Source: an uncultured Saprospiraceae bacterium (lineage in GTDB: Bacteria > Bacteroidota > Bacteroidia > Chitinophagales > Saprospiraceae). From it: DNA of 64,000 bases. The stretch's first letter is position 1, and each line of letters starts with the position of its first letter. The DNA is taken from the NCBI GenBank assembly GCA_937980645.1, contig CALJPQ010000022.1, forward strand, positions 91,872 through 155,871. The letters are read 5' to 3'. Under the pieces are notes generated by a model that saw nothing but the letters and a program-made list of their open reading frames with translations, had not been told where the DNA came from and ran no database searches. A program made the position numbers and the translations under genes. Of the stretch, positions 1-8,478 are shown in pieces.

Positions 1-638
1 AAACCCGCATAGACTTCTTCATCGGCGGCGGCCTCAGCTACTTCAACCAGCGCACTGACGGGCGCGACCTGTGCCGCGAACTGCAGGCCAAAGGCTTCGA
101 TATCCACACCTACCAGCAGCGCACCCTCCAACAGTGCCGCCCCGACCCGGCCCGACCCTTCGCCTGGTTCTCGGCCGACAAGGAACCTGAAGGCGTCCAC
201 AAAGGCCGCGACTATCTGCCCTTAGCCGCCCGCATCGCACCGCCCTTCCTGGCCCAACGCAGCGAAAAAGGCTTCTTCCTCATGATAGAAGGCTCCCAAA
301 TTGACTGGGCCTGCCACAAAAACAACGGCGAACAGGCCGTACAGGAAATGCTCGACTTCGACAACGCCATCGGCGAAGTGCTCCAGTTCGCCCAACAGGA
401 CGGAAACACCTTAGTCATCGTAACCGCCGACCACGAAACCGGTGGCATGGCCCTGTTGCGCGGCAGCGATAAAAAAGAACTGAAAATCAAGTTTTCTACC
501 CTCAACCACACGGCTACGCTGGTGCCCGTCTTTGCTTATGGCCCGGGCGCCGAGGCCTTTAGTGGCGTCTATGACAACACTGACCTGCACGCCAAAATGA
601 AAGCACTTTTGCAATTGGGCACCGTAGAGGCGCGCTGA
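1..638 (+). CDS. Alkaline phosphatase, C-terminal part (5' end outside window)
   Basis: The reading frame is open from base 3 to the TGA at 636-638, so only about the last 211 residues are present. It shows alkaline phosphatase family (PF00245) metal-site motifs: MIEGSQIDWACH, whose Glu, Asp and His bind metal, then TADHETGG, whose Asp-His bind zinc, then a downstream NHT carrying the last zinc-binding His. The active-site serine region would lie upstream of the window. The family hydrolyses phosphomonoesters in the periplasm or at the cell surface to release phosphate; location cannot be judged because the N-terminus is missing. The internal ATG at 282 lies inside the conserved core and is not the start. 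Family assignment is firm. Confidence 0.93.
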   Translation, partial: TRIDFFIGGGLSYFNQRTDGRDLCRELQAKGFDIHTYQQRTLQQCRPDPARPFAWFSADKEPEGVHKGRDYLPLAARIAPPFLAQRSEKGFFLMIEGSQIDWACHKNNGEQAVQEMLDFDNAIGEVLQFAQQDGNTLVIVTADHETGGMALLRGSDKKELKIKFSTLNHTATLVPVFAYGPGAEAFSGVYDNTDLHAKMKALLQLGTVEAR

Positions 639-664
639 AGGCTCTGCACACACGCATACACACC

Positions 665-697
665 AGATTTGGCGAGGCGCCCGCCTCGTCGAAATCT
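665..697 (+). terminator. Long hairpin after alkaline phosphatase (possible terminator)
   Basis: AGATTT plus GGCGAGGC (665-678) pairs with GCCTCGTC and AAATCT (683-697) around a GCCC loop, with one G-T pair and one bulged G. It begins 27 bases after the stop codon. No clear U-tract follows, so it may be a processed 3' end or a REP-like element. The rest of 639-936 shows no convincing gene. Confidence 0.4.
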
Positions 698-936
698 ATT
701 CCCAGGGTTCCACCCTGACTTCCACCCAGCCCCCATTCAACATCCTAACAGGGCGCACATAAGAAGGTTTTTTTGAGAAAACACCCGCCTCTGCGGTACT
801 CTGGGAGCGCTCCTGCTTTCCATGTCCTCTTGGCGTCTGCCTTTTCAAAGCGCCAACCGTTGGAAAAAATCCTCTTGGATGCGGAGCCAGCGCATTTTAG
901 CGCTATATTGTCTGCGCAAACAGAATAGCCTTTGTC

Positions 937-1566
937 ATGAAAAAAATCGTCGCTTCCCTGTTATTCATCGCTCTGGCGTACACCCTGGTGCTGGCTCAGT
1001 CCTTCAAAGGGCGCCTCATGCTCAACCTGCACAATTACGCACCGCATATTCCTTACGATTTCAACCTCCCCCTGTCGGGCAATGCGTTTGGGTTTACCGT
1101 GCGAACCGAAAAGATCAGCCGCGGGCGTTCTTCGGATGAGCTGAAAACCAGCCAATTAGGCGCTTCGTTGAGCGCGCATTATTTTTTTGCGAAAAACCTT
1201 TCTGCTGGCCTCAACCTTAGCGGCAGTACTCTGAGTGTACGGGGCATCTTTTCGAGTTTTTCCGGCAGCATATACACGGTTGGGCCGGAGTTGCGGGGGT
1301 ATCTGCCGGTGGGCTGGCGCACGTATCTGCAGGCCAGTGTGCAGATGGCCTGGGGCCGTATGTTGTACAGCGACCGGGCCGATATGCGTCTCCGCCGGCA
1401 GAGCCTGGCGCTGGGGACGGTGTTTTTCCTCAGAGACTACTTAGCTTTCAATGCCGGTGTTGCGCAGGGCGGTCACCGCTTTCGCGGTGATTATGAGGAG
1501 AAGGAAACGGAAGTCTCCAGCCGTGGGCTGACGTTTGATGTGGGCGTTTCGCTATTTTTCCGATAG
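937..1566 (+). CDS. Small outer membrane beta-barrel protein
   Basis: This 209-residue protein begins with a clear signal peptide (MKKIVASLLFIALAYTLVLA, cleavage near AQS). The mature part alternates polar and hydrophobic residues in short strands separated by Gly/Ser/Arg turns, and it ends SLFFR with an aromatic terminal residue, as outer membrane barrels do. The length suits an 8-strand porin-family (OMP_b-brl) protein. No enzymatic motif is visible. It stands alone between the phosphatase and the oppositely oriented thioredoxin. Function is unknown; an outer membrane location is inferred from the signal peptide and strand pattern. Confidence 0.75.
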   Translation: MKKIVASLLFIALAYTLVLAQSFKGRLMLNLHNYAPHIPYDFNLPLSGNAFGFTVRTEKISRGRSSDELKTSQLGASLSAHYFFAKNLSAGLNLSGSTLSVRGIFSSFSGSIYTVGPELRGYLPVGWRTYLQASVQMAWGRMLYSDRADMRLRRQSLALGTVFFLRDYLAFNAGVAQGGHRFRGDYEEKETEVSSRGLTFDVGVSLFFR

Positions 1567-1642
1567 GAAGGAAGCGATAGGGTTTGTGCCTTTTCGCGGT
1601 TTTATCCCACTGGCGGGCAGACCAGATGGTACTGTGGTGGGT

Positions 1643-1972
1643 TCAGGCCTGGGTGGGTGGTGTGAGCGTCTGTTGCTCGGCAGCGCGGATGACCTGCAGC
1701 AGACCTTCTTTGGTGAGCGTGCCGGCATGCCGCCACAGCTCTTTGCCGCGTCGGAAGAGGATGAGAGTAGGCACACCCATGACGCGCTGCTGTACGGCTA
1801 AGGAGGTGCATTCGTCCACGTCTATTTTTTCGAGGTGCAGGCGGTCGGAGAGTTCGGCCTGCACCTCGTCGAGCATGGGCATCATGGCCCTGCACGGGGC
1901 GCACCACGTGGCGTGGAAGTCCACTAATGTCAGCGTATTGGCGCTGATGAGGGTTTCAAAATCGAGTATCAT
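1643..1972 (-). CDS. trxA: Thioredoxin
   Basis: A 109-residue single-domain thioredoxin. It has the redox motif WCAPC after the strand TLVDFHATW, the KIDVDE strand, and the cis-proline segment GVPTLILFRRG. The start MILDFETL (ATG at 1970-1972) fits family length; an upstream ATG at 2002 would add ten residues that do not look thioredoxin-like. No signal peptide is seen, so it acts in the cytoplasm as a general disulfide reductase fed by thioredoxin reductase, which is not in this window. It lies 33 bases after the T9SS cargo gene on the same strand, so some read-through is possible. Confidence 0.92.
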   Translation of the reverse strand: MILDFETLISANTLTLVDFHATWCAPCRAMMPMLDEVQAELSDRLHLEKIDVDECTSLAVQQRVMGVPTLILFRRGKELWRHAGTLTKEGLLQVIRAAEQQTLTPPTQA

Positions 1973-2005
1973 AGGCCGGATAAAGGCGCGAAGGCGGTGC
2001 AAAGT

Positions 2006-4294
2006 TCACCATTTCACAAAGGAAGCCTGTTCGCGGCGTTCGCCGTCGGGTGTGTGCAGGTGGAGGTGATACAGGCCAGGTGCCCAATCGGAGACTGGGA
2101 TGAACTGTGGTGCATTGGCGGCGGTGCTTCCTTGAGCTGCTAAGCGGCCCAGGGCATCGCGGATGGACCACTGGAAGGGCTGGCCGATGGGCCACTCGAG
2201 GCGCAGGCTGTGGCGCGCGGGGTTGGGCCACAGGGCAACGGCGGGTGTGGCAGCGGGTGTGGGTGTCTGTGTGCTGACGGTACAGTCCTTCAGCTCGGTG
2301 CGAAAGATGGACAGGCCACCGCGCAGGTTGCCAACGACGACTTCCAGCCTTCCGTCGCCGTCTAAGTCGCCGAAGGCGGGAGAGGAGCGTTCACCTTCGT
2401 CCACATTGCCCCAGGTTTTGGAGACGATGGGAAAGGCGGCGTCGGTGGGGCTGAGGCCGATATAGGCTTCGAGTGTGCCGTCTAAGTTGCCGCAGACCAC
2501 CCATCGTTCGCCGTTGGGCTGGGTAATGACGGCCGGGCGGCTGAAGCCCACGCCGATGGGGGTGCGCGTGTCAATGGCACCCAGACGGCTGATGGTGGGC
2601 TGGGTGCCAAAAATGGGGTTGTCGGGCGCGCCGATGTTTCGGAAATAGGCAATGGAGCCGTTGCGACGGCCCACAACGATGTCCATAGCACCATCCTGGT
2701 CCACATCCACGATGAAGGGTGCGCTGAAGGTGCCGGTGTTCAGGCTGGCCCACATGGGGCGGAAGTCCTGTTGCAGTTGCATGGGCTGGCTTGGCCCAGC
2801 GGTATTGAGGAAGCAGTAGAGACCTGAGGCATTGCTACCGATGAGCAGGTCGAGGTCGCCGTCGTTGTCTAAGTCGCCAAAGGCGGGGGCATAGTCGCTG
2901 CTGATGTTGGCGTAGGCCGAGAGGCCCAGCCAGTCGCTGTTCGTCAGTTCGAAGCGGGGCGCTGTGGGCGTGCCGGTATTGAGCCACAGGTAGAGTGTGG
3001 CCGTTCCGATGGGGCTGGTGGTGTAAAAGCCGGCGTTGCCCACGACGATGTCGAGCAGGCCGTCGCCGTTCACATCGGCGATAGCCGGATGGGTGGCGCT
3101 GCCCACGTCAATCATGTCGCCGACTAAGAAGCGGCGGTTTTCCAGTTCAAAGTAGTGGCCTACGGTGGCCGTGTTTTCGTAAAGCCACACATTGTTGCGA
3201 TCTTCACCGCCATAGCGGGTGTTGGGGGCGACGATCATATCGCCTTTACCGTCGTTATTGACATCTACGTAGTAAGCGCCCGGGAATTGCGGCAGGTCCA
3301 CCGGCGTGCTATACGAGGGAAATGTGGCGTCCTGTTCGGCCATCCAGGCCTGTTGAGGGGTGCCGTAATTGATCATTTGGTTGAGGCAGCGGAAGGAGAC
3401 GTCGCCGCTGACCATTTCCAGGTCGCCGTCGCCGTCGTCGTCGTAGAGCATGAGGGTAGAGCCGGGGTGTCGCTGTTTTTTGCGCGCATCGGCGGGGTCG
3501 CTGGCGAAAAAGTCCACGCACGTATCGGGGCGCGGGCTGAGGTTGTTCTGACAGCCGTTCAGGCCAGTTTCGAAGAAGCGGCCCCAGCAGCGGTCTTCTA
3601 CCACAAAATGGAGGCTATCGCGGCCAAAGCCTTTTTCTACGGAGGTGTTTTTGACCCACCACACGTGGCCGCCGACAACGCCCTCGAAGGTCAGGATGTC
3701 TAAATCGCCGTCGCCGTCCACGTCGGCGATGCCGGGCACGTCCGTTTGGGCAATGACTAAATTGAGCCACGCGCCCGGGATGACAGAGGGGTAGTAGATC
3801 AGCGCATTGTTGCAGTTGGAACAACCCGGATAATGGAAGATAAAGGGTCTGAATTTGAGCGTGTTGTTTTCAAAATAGCCCTGAAAGACCTGCATTTCCT
3901 GCGATCCCGGAGCTAGCGCGTAGCAAAAGATGTCGGCGGCGCCGTCGCCGTTGAAGTCGCGCAGCACGGCGTACTCGCGCAGGCGCGGGAGGTGGCAGGC
4001 GTATTCCGGAGCGTACCGGTAGCTGATGGTGTTGGGTTTGCCTTCGTTGAGGAAGGTCAGGAAGACGTCGCCAGCCCGGTCGAAGATGACCAGGTCGAGT
4101 ATGCCGTCCTTGTTAAGGTCGGCAGCGTTGAACTGTGGAGCATTGAGCCCACCCGCAAAAGCGTATGGCAAAAGGCGCCCGCCCTGCACAGCGGGAAAGT
4201 TGAGCGCGGGGAACTGCTGTTGGCTGAGGAGGTTGCCCGACAGGAGCAGTGCCGCGGCCCAATTGCAGAGAGCAAGAAACCGATATTTCATCAT
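2006..4294 (-). CDS. Secreted FG-GAP/VCBS repeat protein with T9SS type A sorting domain
   Basis: A 762-residue exported protein starting MMKYRFLALCNWAAALLLSGNLLSQ, a signal peptide. The body carries at least eight calcium-loop motifs of the form DxDxDGxxD (for example DVDGDGDLDIL, DLDNDGDLDLLIG, DLDGDGRLEVVVG), typical of FG-GAP/VCBS beta-propeller blades. The last 75 or so residues (ALWPNPARHSLRLEW onward, ending in SFVKW) form a T9SS type A (Por secretion system) C-terminal domain. It is predicted to cross the outer membrane by T9SS and stay at or leave the cell surface; a ligand or adhesion role is inferred. A TAAGTTTG box upstream (4334-4341, minus strand) could be its promoter. Confidence 0.9.
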   Translation of the reverse strand: MMKYRFLALCNWAAALLLSGNLLSQQQFPALNFPAVQGGRLLPYAFAGGLNAPQFNAADLNKDGILDLVIFDRAGDVFLTFLNEGKPNTISYRYAPEYACHLPRLREYAVLRDFNGDGAADIFCYALAPGSQEMQVFQGYFENNTLKFRPFIFHYPGCSNCNNALIYYPSVIPGAWLNLVIAQTDVPGIADVDGDGDLDILTFEGVVGGHVWWVKNTSVEKGFGRDSLHFVVEDRCWGRFFETGLNGCQNNLSPRPDTCVDFFASDPADARKKQRHPGSTLMLYDDDGDGDLEMVSGDVSFRCLNQMINYGTPQQAWMAEQDATFPSYSTPVDLPQFPGAYYVDVNNDGKGDMIVAPNTRYGGEDRNNVWLYENTATVGHYFELENRRFLVGDMIDVGSATHPAIADVNGDGLLDIVVGNAGFYTTSPIGTATLYLWLNTGTPTAPRFELTNSDWLGLSAYANISSDYAPAFGDLDNDGDLDLLIGSNASGLYCFLNTAGPSQPMQLQQDFRPMWASLNTGTFSAPFIVDVDQDGAMDIVVGRRNGSIAYFRNIGAPDNPIFGTQPTISRLGAIDTRTPIGVGFSRPAVITQPNGERWVVCGNLDGTLEAYIGLSPTDAAFPIVSKTWGNVDEGERSSPAFGDLDGDGRLEVVVGNLRGGLSIFRTELKDCTVSTQTPTPAATPAVALWPNPARHSLRLEWPIGQPFQWSIRDALGRLAAQGSTAANAPQFIPVSDWAPGLYHLHLHTPDGERREQASFVKW

Positions 4295-4333
4295 GAAACG
4301 AGTAGCAGATGTGCATAAACTTTATTGAACGTG

Positions 4334-4341
4334 CAAACTTA
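4334..4341 (-). promoter_or_regulatory. Bacteroidota -7 box for FG-GAP gene
   Basis: TAAGTTTG on the minus strand matches TAnnTTTG, about 40 bases before the start codon. A TTTG on the same strand (4365-4368) sits 23 bases further upstream, slightly wide for the -33 element. Confidence 0.45.
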
Positions 4342-4432
4342 TCGCATGGGTTTCAGCTAACGGCTCAAAAGCGCGCTTTTGCCCAAAATAGGCAGGAGTC
4401 GCAGGGAATGGTTGACAGGCGGGCCAATCGTT

Positions 4433-5137
4433 TTAGAGTTTCCCTTCGTCGGCGAAGCTGTAATAGGCGCCTTCGCCGACGATGATGTGGTCGAGTAGGG
4501 GCAATTGCAGGGCTTTTCCGACAGTTTTTAAGCACTGCGTGAGTTCGATGTCGGGCTGGCTAGGGCTTAGGCTGCCGCTAGGATGGTTGTGTACGGCGAT
4601 AATGGCGGTGGCCTGGGCGATAAGCGCCTTTTGAAACACGATTTTAGCATCTACGGTGGTGGCGTGCATGCCGCCGCTGCTGATGCGCTCGTGGCGGATG
4701 ACCTCGTTGCGTCGGTTGAGCATGAGGAGCCAGAATTCCTCGTGGTGCAGGTCGGCAATCAGGGGGGCTATGTAATGGTAGGCATCGCGGCTGCAGGTAA
4801 TGTGCGGTCGCTCGCGCAAGTCGGCCACCTGGCGGCGTCGGCCCAGTTCAAGGGCGGCGACGATGGTAATGGCTTTGGCTTCGCCCATGCCTTTGAATTG
4901 CTTGAGGTCGTGGATGCTGCGACGGCCCAGCTCGTGCAAGTTGTTGTGTACAGACTTGAGAATTTCGCGGGCCAGGTCAACGGCGCTGATGCCTCGAGTG
5001 CCGGAGCCGAGCAGGATGGCCAGCAGCTCGGCGTCGGAGAGCGCCTCGCGGCCTTTGAGCAGCATCTTTTCGCGCGGGCGGTCTTCTTCTGCCCAGGCGT
5101 TAATGGGGCGATATTCGGGAGGGTCGCTTTTCGCCAT
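4433..5137 (-). CDS. radC: RadC family JAB-domain protein
   Basis: A 234-residue RadC protein. The N-terminal UPF0758 region has WAEEDRPREKMLLKG and LSDAELLAILLGSGT, then a helix-hairpin-helix (KQFKGMGEAKA), then the MPN/JAB metal site VHNHPSGSLSPSQPD. RadC was once linked to DNA repair; its real function is unsettled. I chose ATG 5135-5137 (MAKSDPPEYRPINAW) because relatives begin shortly before the WxEEDRPREK motif. Upstream ATGs at 5188 and 5242 would overlap the divergent kpsF start, and the first would begin one base into it. It is transcribed away from kpsF/kdsD. Confidence 0.92.
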   Translation of the reverse strand: MAKSDPPEYRPINAWAEEDRPREKMLLKGREALSDAELLAILLGSGTRGISAVDLAREILKSVHNNLHELGRRSIHDLKQFKGMGEAKAITIVAALELGRRRQVADLRERPHITCSRDAYHYIAPLIADLHHEEFWLLMLNRRNEVIRHERISSGGMHATTVDAKIVFQKALIAQATAIIAVHNHPSGSLSPSQPDIELTQCLKTVGKALQLPLLDHIIVGEGAYYSFADEGKL

Positions 5138-5163
5138 GCCGGTGCTTTTGAGCTCAAAGGTGA

Positions 5164-5171
5164 TACTTTTG
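5164..5171 (+). promoter_or_regulatory. -7 box for kpsF/kdsD
   Basis: TACTTTTG matches TAnnTTTG and lies 15 bases before the ATG at 5187, implying a 5' leader of about ten bases. This supports both the 5187 start and the shorter radC start. Confidence 0.55.
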
Positions 5172-5186
5172 CGCACATTTTCCAAC

Positions 5187-6173
5187 ATGGATACCGCTTC
5201 GCCCACTGCTTCCTTTCCGCTCGACGTTGCGCAGCAAACCATACGCTTAGAGGCTCAGGCGCTTCTGGCGCTGGCCGATAGCCTGGATCAATCGCTCGAC
5301 TTTCAGGCCTGTGTCGAGGCCATCTTCCAAAGTCGTGGGCGCGTCGTGCTCACAGGCGTTGGCAAAAGCGCCATTGTGGCCCAAAAGATCGCTGCCACCC
5401 TTAATTCTACCGGGCAGCCGGCCCTCTTCCTACACGCCGCCGACGCCATTCATGGTGACCTGGGCATGGTGCAGCCCGGCGATTTAGTCGTATGCCTGTC
5501 GAAAAGCGGCGAAACGCCCGAAGTAAAAGTGCTCGCTTCATTGGTTAAAGGCTTGGGCAATCGCCTCATCGCCATTACGGCTAACCGCCAAAGTACATTG
5601 GCCCGGCAGGCCGATTACACCCTCTGGACACCCGTCGAACAAGAAGCCGACCCTAACAACTTAGCGCCCACAGTCAGTACCACCAGTCAGATGGCGCTAG
5701 GCGATGCTTTAGCGACTGCCCTCATCAGTCTGCGCGGCTTCTCCCCTGAAGATTTCGCCCGCTTTCATCCTGGCGGTGCCCTGGGTAAACAACTCTACTT
5801 GCGCGTGGGCGAACTCAGCGCCCGAAACGAACGACCCGCTGTAACCTTAGATGCCCCTTTGAGTGAAGTCATCATCGAAATGACTACCAAACGCTTGGGC
5901 GTAACGGCCGTGCTCGACCACAACAGCCGTGTCGTCGGCATCATCACCGACGGCGACCTGCGTCGAATGCTCCAAAAAAATGCCGACATCACGACCATCA
6001 CCGCACAACAGATCATGACCAAATACCCCAAATGTGTACCACCCGACACCTTAGCTGCCCGCGCCCTGGAAATGATGCGACAGCATGCCATCACGCAGCT
6101 CATTGTCCTCGAGAACGAACAATACCTCGGTATTGTACACCTGCATGACCTGCTGCGCGAAGGAATCGTTTGA
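5187..6173 (+). CDS. kdsD: Arabinose-5-phosphate isomerase (KpsF/GutQ/KdsD family)
   Basis: A 328-residue protein with an N-terminal SIS sugar-isomerase domain (VVLTGVGKSAIVAQKIAATL; CLSKSGETPEV) and two C-terminal CBS domains (LGVTAVLDHNSRVVGIITDGDLRR; AITQLIVLENEQYLGIVHLHDLL). Length and domain order match KdsD/KpsF, which interconverts ribulose-5-phosphate and arabinose-5-phosphate, the first step to KDO for lipopolysaccharide. The catalytic-region sequence TSQMALGDALATALI is also present. The frame stays open upstream to 4800, but that part is antisense to radC, and the promoter box at 5164-5171 supports ATG 5187. Cytoplasmic. Confidence 0.92.
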   Translation: MDTASPTASFPLDVAQQTIRLEAQALLALADSLDQSLDFQACVEAIFQSRGRVVLTGVGKSAIVAQKIAATLNSTGQPALFLHAADAIHGDLGMVQPGDLVVCLSKSGETPEVKVLASLVKGLGNRLIAITANRQSTLARQADYTLWTPVEQEADPNNLAPTVSTTSQMALGDALATALISLRGFSPEDFARFHPGGALGKQLYLRVGELSARNERPAVTLDAPLSEVIIEMTTKRLGVTAVLDHNSRVVGIITDGDLRRMLQKNADITTITAQQIMTKYPKCVPPDTLAARALEMMRQHAITQLIVLENEQYLGIVHLHDLLREGIV

Positions 6174-6302
6174 ATAGAGGAAAAAAGAGCGTTGAAACCG
6201 CTTCCCTGGGCCTTGCCCCCGGGGCGCCCTGTTGTGTACCCCATGCGTGGATACATGCGATTGTACTCAGGTAACTTTCATCAACGGCTGGGCTATTGCG
6301 CG

Positions 6303-6310
6303 TATCTTTG
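6303..6310 (+). promoter_or_regulatory. -7 box for ECF sigma operon
   Basis: TATCTTTG is an exact TAnnTTTG match 26 bases before the sigma factor ATG at 6337. It resembles a primary-sigma promoter, so basal expression may not depend on the ECF factor itself. Confidence 0.55.
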
Positions 6311-6336
6311 CCCCTGCGGAAAACGCCCTGTTCGTC

Positions 6337-6900
6337 ATGTCTTCGCAAGATATTCTCATCGAGCGGCTCAAGCAACGAGACGCCAACGCCTTGAATGCAT
6401 TGTACGATGCGTACAGCGGCGCCTTGTACGGGGTGGTGTTGCGCATTGTGCGTACGCCGGAGCTGGCTGAGCAGGTGCTGCAAGACGTTTTCTTGAAAGC
6501 ATGGCGTAATATTGAGCACTACGACCCGGCCAAAGGGCGGTTGTTCACGTGGTTGGTCAATATCGCGCGGAATGCGGCCATTGACACCGTGCGTTCGGCT
6601 CAGTATCGGCAGCAGCAGAAAACCGACGCTCTGGATGCACTCGTACATAATCCCGGTATTCAAGGTATCAATCCGGAACACATCGGTGTTCGGGAATTGG
6701 TGGCCCAGTTGGAAGAAAAGCATCGTGTACTCATTGAGCTGCTTTACTTCCAGGGCTACACCCAGGAGGAGGCTGCTGAGGCGGTCGGTATTCCGTTGGG
6801 TACGGTGAAGACACGCGTGCGCCAGGCCCTTCGCGAGTTGCGGCGTGCGTTTGGCGAGCACGTATCGGCGCTACTGCTGCTGACTTTGTGGGTACCCTAA
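6337..6900 (+). CDS. ECF RNA polymerase sigma factor, SigK-like
   Basis: A 187-residue sigma-70 family factor. Region 2 covers roughly residues 8-80 (ALNALYDAYSGALYGVVLRI, VLQDVFLKAWRN, KGRLFTWLVNIARNAAID), and region 4 roughly 115-175 (LIELLYFQGYTQEEAAE, GIPLGTVKTRVRQALREL). There is no region 3, as in ECF factors. ATG 6337 was chosen because an upstream in-frame ATG at 6232 gives 35 residues unlike any sigma factor and lies before the promoter box. It is followed 41 bases later by a RskA-type anti-sigma gene, so its activity is probably held by that membrane partner. Likely targets include the adjacent fasciclin/barrel pair (inference). Confidence 0.92.
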   Translation: MSSQDILIERLKQRDANALNALYDAYSGALYGVVLRIVRTPELAEQVLQDVFLKAWRNIEHYDPAKGRLFTWLVNIARNAAIDTVRSAQYRQQQKTDALDALVHNPGIQGINPEHIGVRELVAQLEEKHRVLIELLYFQGYTQEEAAEAVGIPLGTVKTRVRQALRELRRAFGEHVSALLLLTLWVP

Positions 6901-6941
6901 GCGCTCAAGGAAGACGCAAAAAGTGGATTAGTTAGCACATC

Positions 6942-7715
6942 ATGGATGTCAAATCCTTCATAGAATCCGGCCTTTTAGAGGTTTATGCCCTGGGTCAATG
7001 TACGCCTGAGGAGCGTGCTTTAGTGGAACGCATGCTCGAGCAGCACCCTGCGCTTCGAACCGAGCTGGAGGCAGTAGAGCGAGCGCTGGAGCAGGTGGCT
7101 CAGGCATATGCGGTATCGCCGCCGCCCGGGCTGAAGGTGCGTATCCTGGAGCAGGCGCAGGCCGAAGCACCGACGGCTGGCCCATCCGAACGAGGTAGGG
7201 CTGGGCATTTCTGGCGCCTGGTGCTCACTTGGCTCGCAGTGGTCGCGTTAGCTGTTGCACTGGGCTGGCAACTATGGCAGAAAACGCGCCTTTCCGAACG
7301 GGTGATCGCCTTAGAGCAACAAGCAGCCGATTGTGAAAAGCGCATCCAGCAGCAGGCGCGTCTGCAAGAAGTGGTAGCCCTGCTACGCCACCGCGATACG
7401 CGCGCCATTGTCCTGAGCGATGCGGCCGGCAATGGCTCAGCCAAAATAACCGCCACTGTGTGGCATAACCCGGTGCGCGGCGAAACCGTGCTCGATATCA
7501 ATACCTTGCCCGCGCCGCCGCCGGGCCGATACTTCCAATTCTGGGCCATCGTCGAGGGCAAACCCGTCAGTATGGGCATGGTCAACTTGCGCGGCGACGA
7601 CGCCTTTCAGACGCTTCCTTTTCACCCTGAAGCACAGGCCTTTGCCATTTCGGCCGAAGACAATCCCAACGGAAACCCTGCCCCCACGCAGGTGGTGTTA
7701 GTGGGTAAAATATAG
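6942..7715 (+). CDS. Anti-sigma factor, RskA family
   Basis: A 257-residue single-pass membrane protein. The cytoplasmic N-terminal 85 residues (LLEVYALGQCTPEERALVERM) match the anti-sigma domain that holds region 2/4 of the sigma factor. One transmembrane segment lies near residues 90-108 (LVLTWLAVVALAVALGWQLW), followed by a short coiled stretch. The outside domain is of the RskA type (PPPGRYFQFWAIVEGKPVSM, then FAISAEDNPNG and PTQVVLVGKI). Such factors release the sigma factor after stepwise proteolysis. The pairing with the upstream sigma gene is typical. The last 18 bases overlap the convergent 7698-8216 gene. Confidence 0.9.
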   Translation: MDVKSFIESGLLEVYALGQCTPEERALVERMLEQHPALRTELEAVERALEQVAQAYAVSPPPGLKVRILEQAQAEAPTAGPSERGRAGHFWRLVLTWLAVVALAVALGWQLWQKTRLSERVIALEQQAADCEKRIQQQARLQEVVALLRHRDTRAIVLSDAAGNGSAKITATVWHNPVRGETVLDINTLPAPPPGRYFQFWAIVEGKPVSMGMVNLRGDDAFQTLPFHPEAQAFAISAEDNPNGNPAPTQVVLVGKI

Positions 7716-8216
7716 CCCTGCATATTCGCAACGCAGGCGTATGTGCACAGACCGAAACTGCACGCGCCCGCCAATGCGGCCTACGTCGTCGCCAAACGTA
7801 TCGGTAACGATGTAGGCGCGGCGAATAAGCCCACGCCCGGCATACCAGCGCGGCCCACGTGCACCAATGTTCGGGCCGCTGACGATACCACTGCTCGGGT
7901 CGGCTTCCTGAGCACACCAGTGGTAATCGCTCGCAAAGGGCAACGCCACACGGCGCCGAACGTGCCCGACAATGATGCTGGAGTCGTTCGCTTTTTCGTG
8001 AAAAGCAATATAGCCATTGAGTGTAATGCTATCACCGTCCAGCATTACCCGGAATGTGCAATACCAATCCCCCATGCCATAAATGTCGGCGTCGCCACGC
8101 AATACACGGTCGGCTGTAATGGACACATCGGGTAGCTGTACCGTCAGCACGGGTTGGGCATGCAGTAGCGAAGTGGATAAAAGCAGTGTGAAAAACGGAA
8201 AACGAAAGATGACCAT
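7698..8216 (-). CDS. Exported protein of unknown function
   Basis: I do not recognise a family. The 172-residue protein begins MVIFRFPFFTLLLSTSLLHAQ, a good signal peptide, and the mature part looks beta-rich, including an ITADRVLRGDADIYGMGDW segment. It has few cysteines and no lipobox. ATG 8214-8216 was chosen over an in-frame ATG at 8285 because the signal peptide starts there. Its 3' end overlaps the anti-sigma gene by 18 bases in convergent orientation, so the two transcripts are antisense at their ends. A periplasmic or surface location is inferred. Confidence 0.6.
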   Translation of the reverse strand: MVIFRFPFFTLLLSTSLLHAQPVLTVQLPDVSITADRVLRGDADIYGMGDWYCTFRVMLDGDSITLNGYIAFHEKANDSSIIVGHVRRRVALPFASDYHWCAQEADPSSGIVSGPNIGARGPRWYAGRGLIRRAYIVTDTFGDDVGRIGGRVQFRSVHIRLRCEYAGLYFTH

Positions 8217-8478
8217 AGTGCACGTGATTCGGAAGGCCGCGTTCCGTAGGGATGCCTGTCGGGCGGCTTTCACAGAAAATATCACGTATTTACGGGTATA
8301 ACACTAACCAGGTTTTTTGGAGAAATTATTCATCATGAATAGTAACACGTTTAGATGTTTGGCTGATTTTCTGAATTTTTTTTGACAAGATAAAACCGAT
8401 ATTGCGCTGGTGCTCGTAGATGGATGCTGTAAGGCCTTACACCGCAAACCATCACCGTTTTTTAAAACAGCATCTGTT

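Noticed and set aside
4800..5186. N-terminal extension of the kpsF/kdsD frame
   Set aside because: It is antisense to radC, exceeds family length, and precedes the TACTTTTG promoter box.
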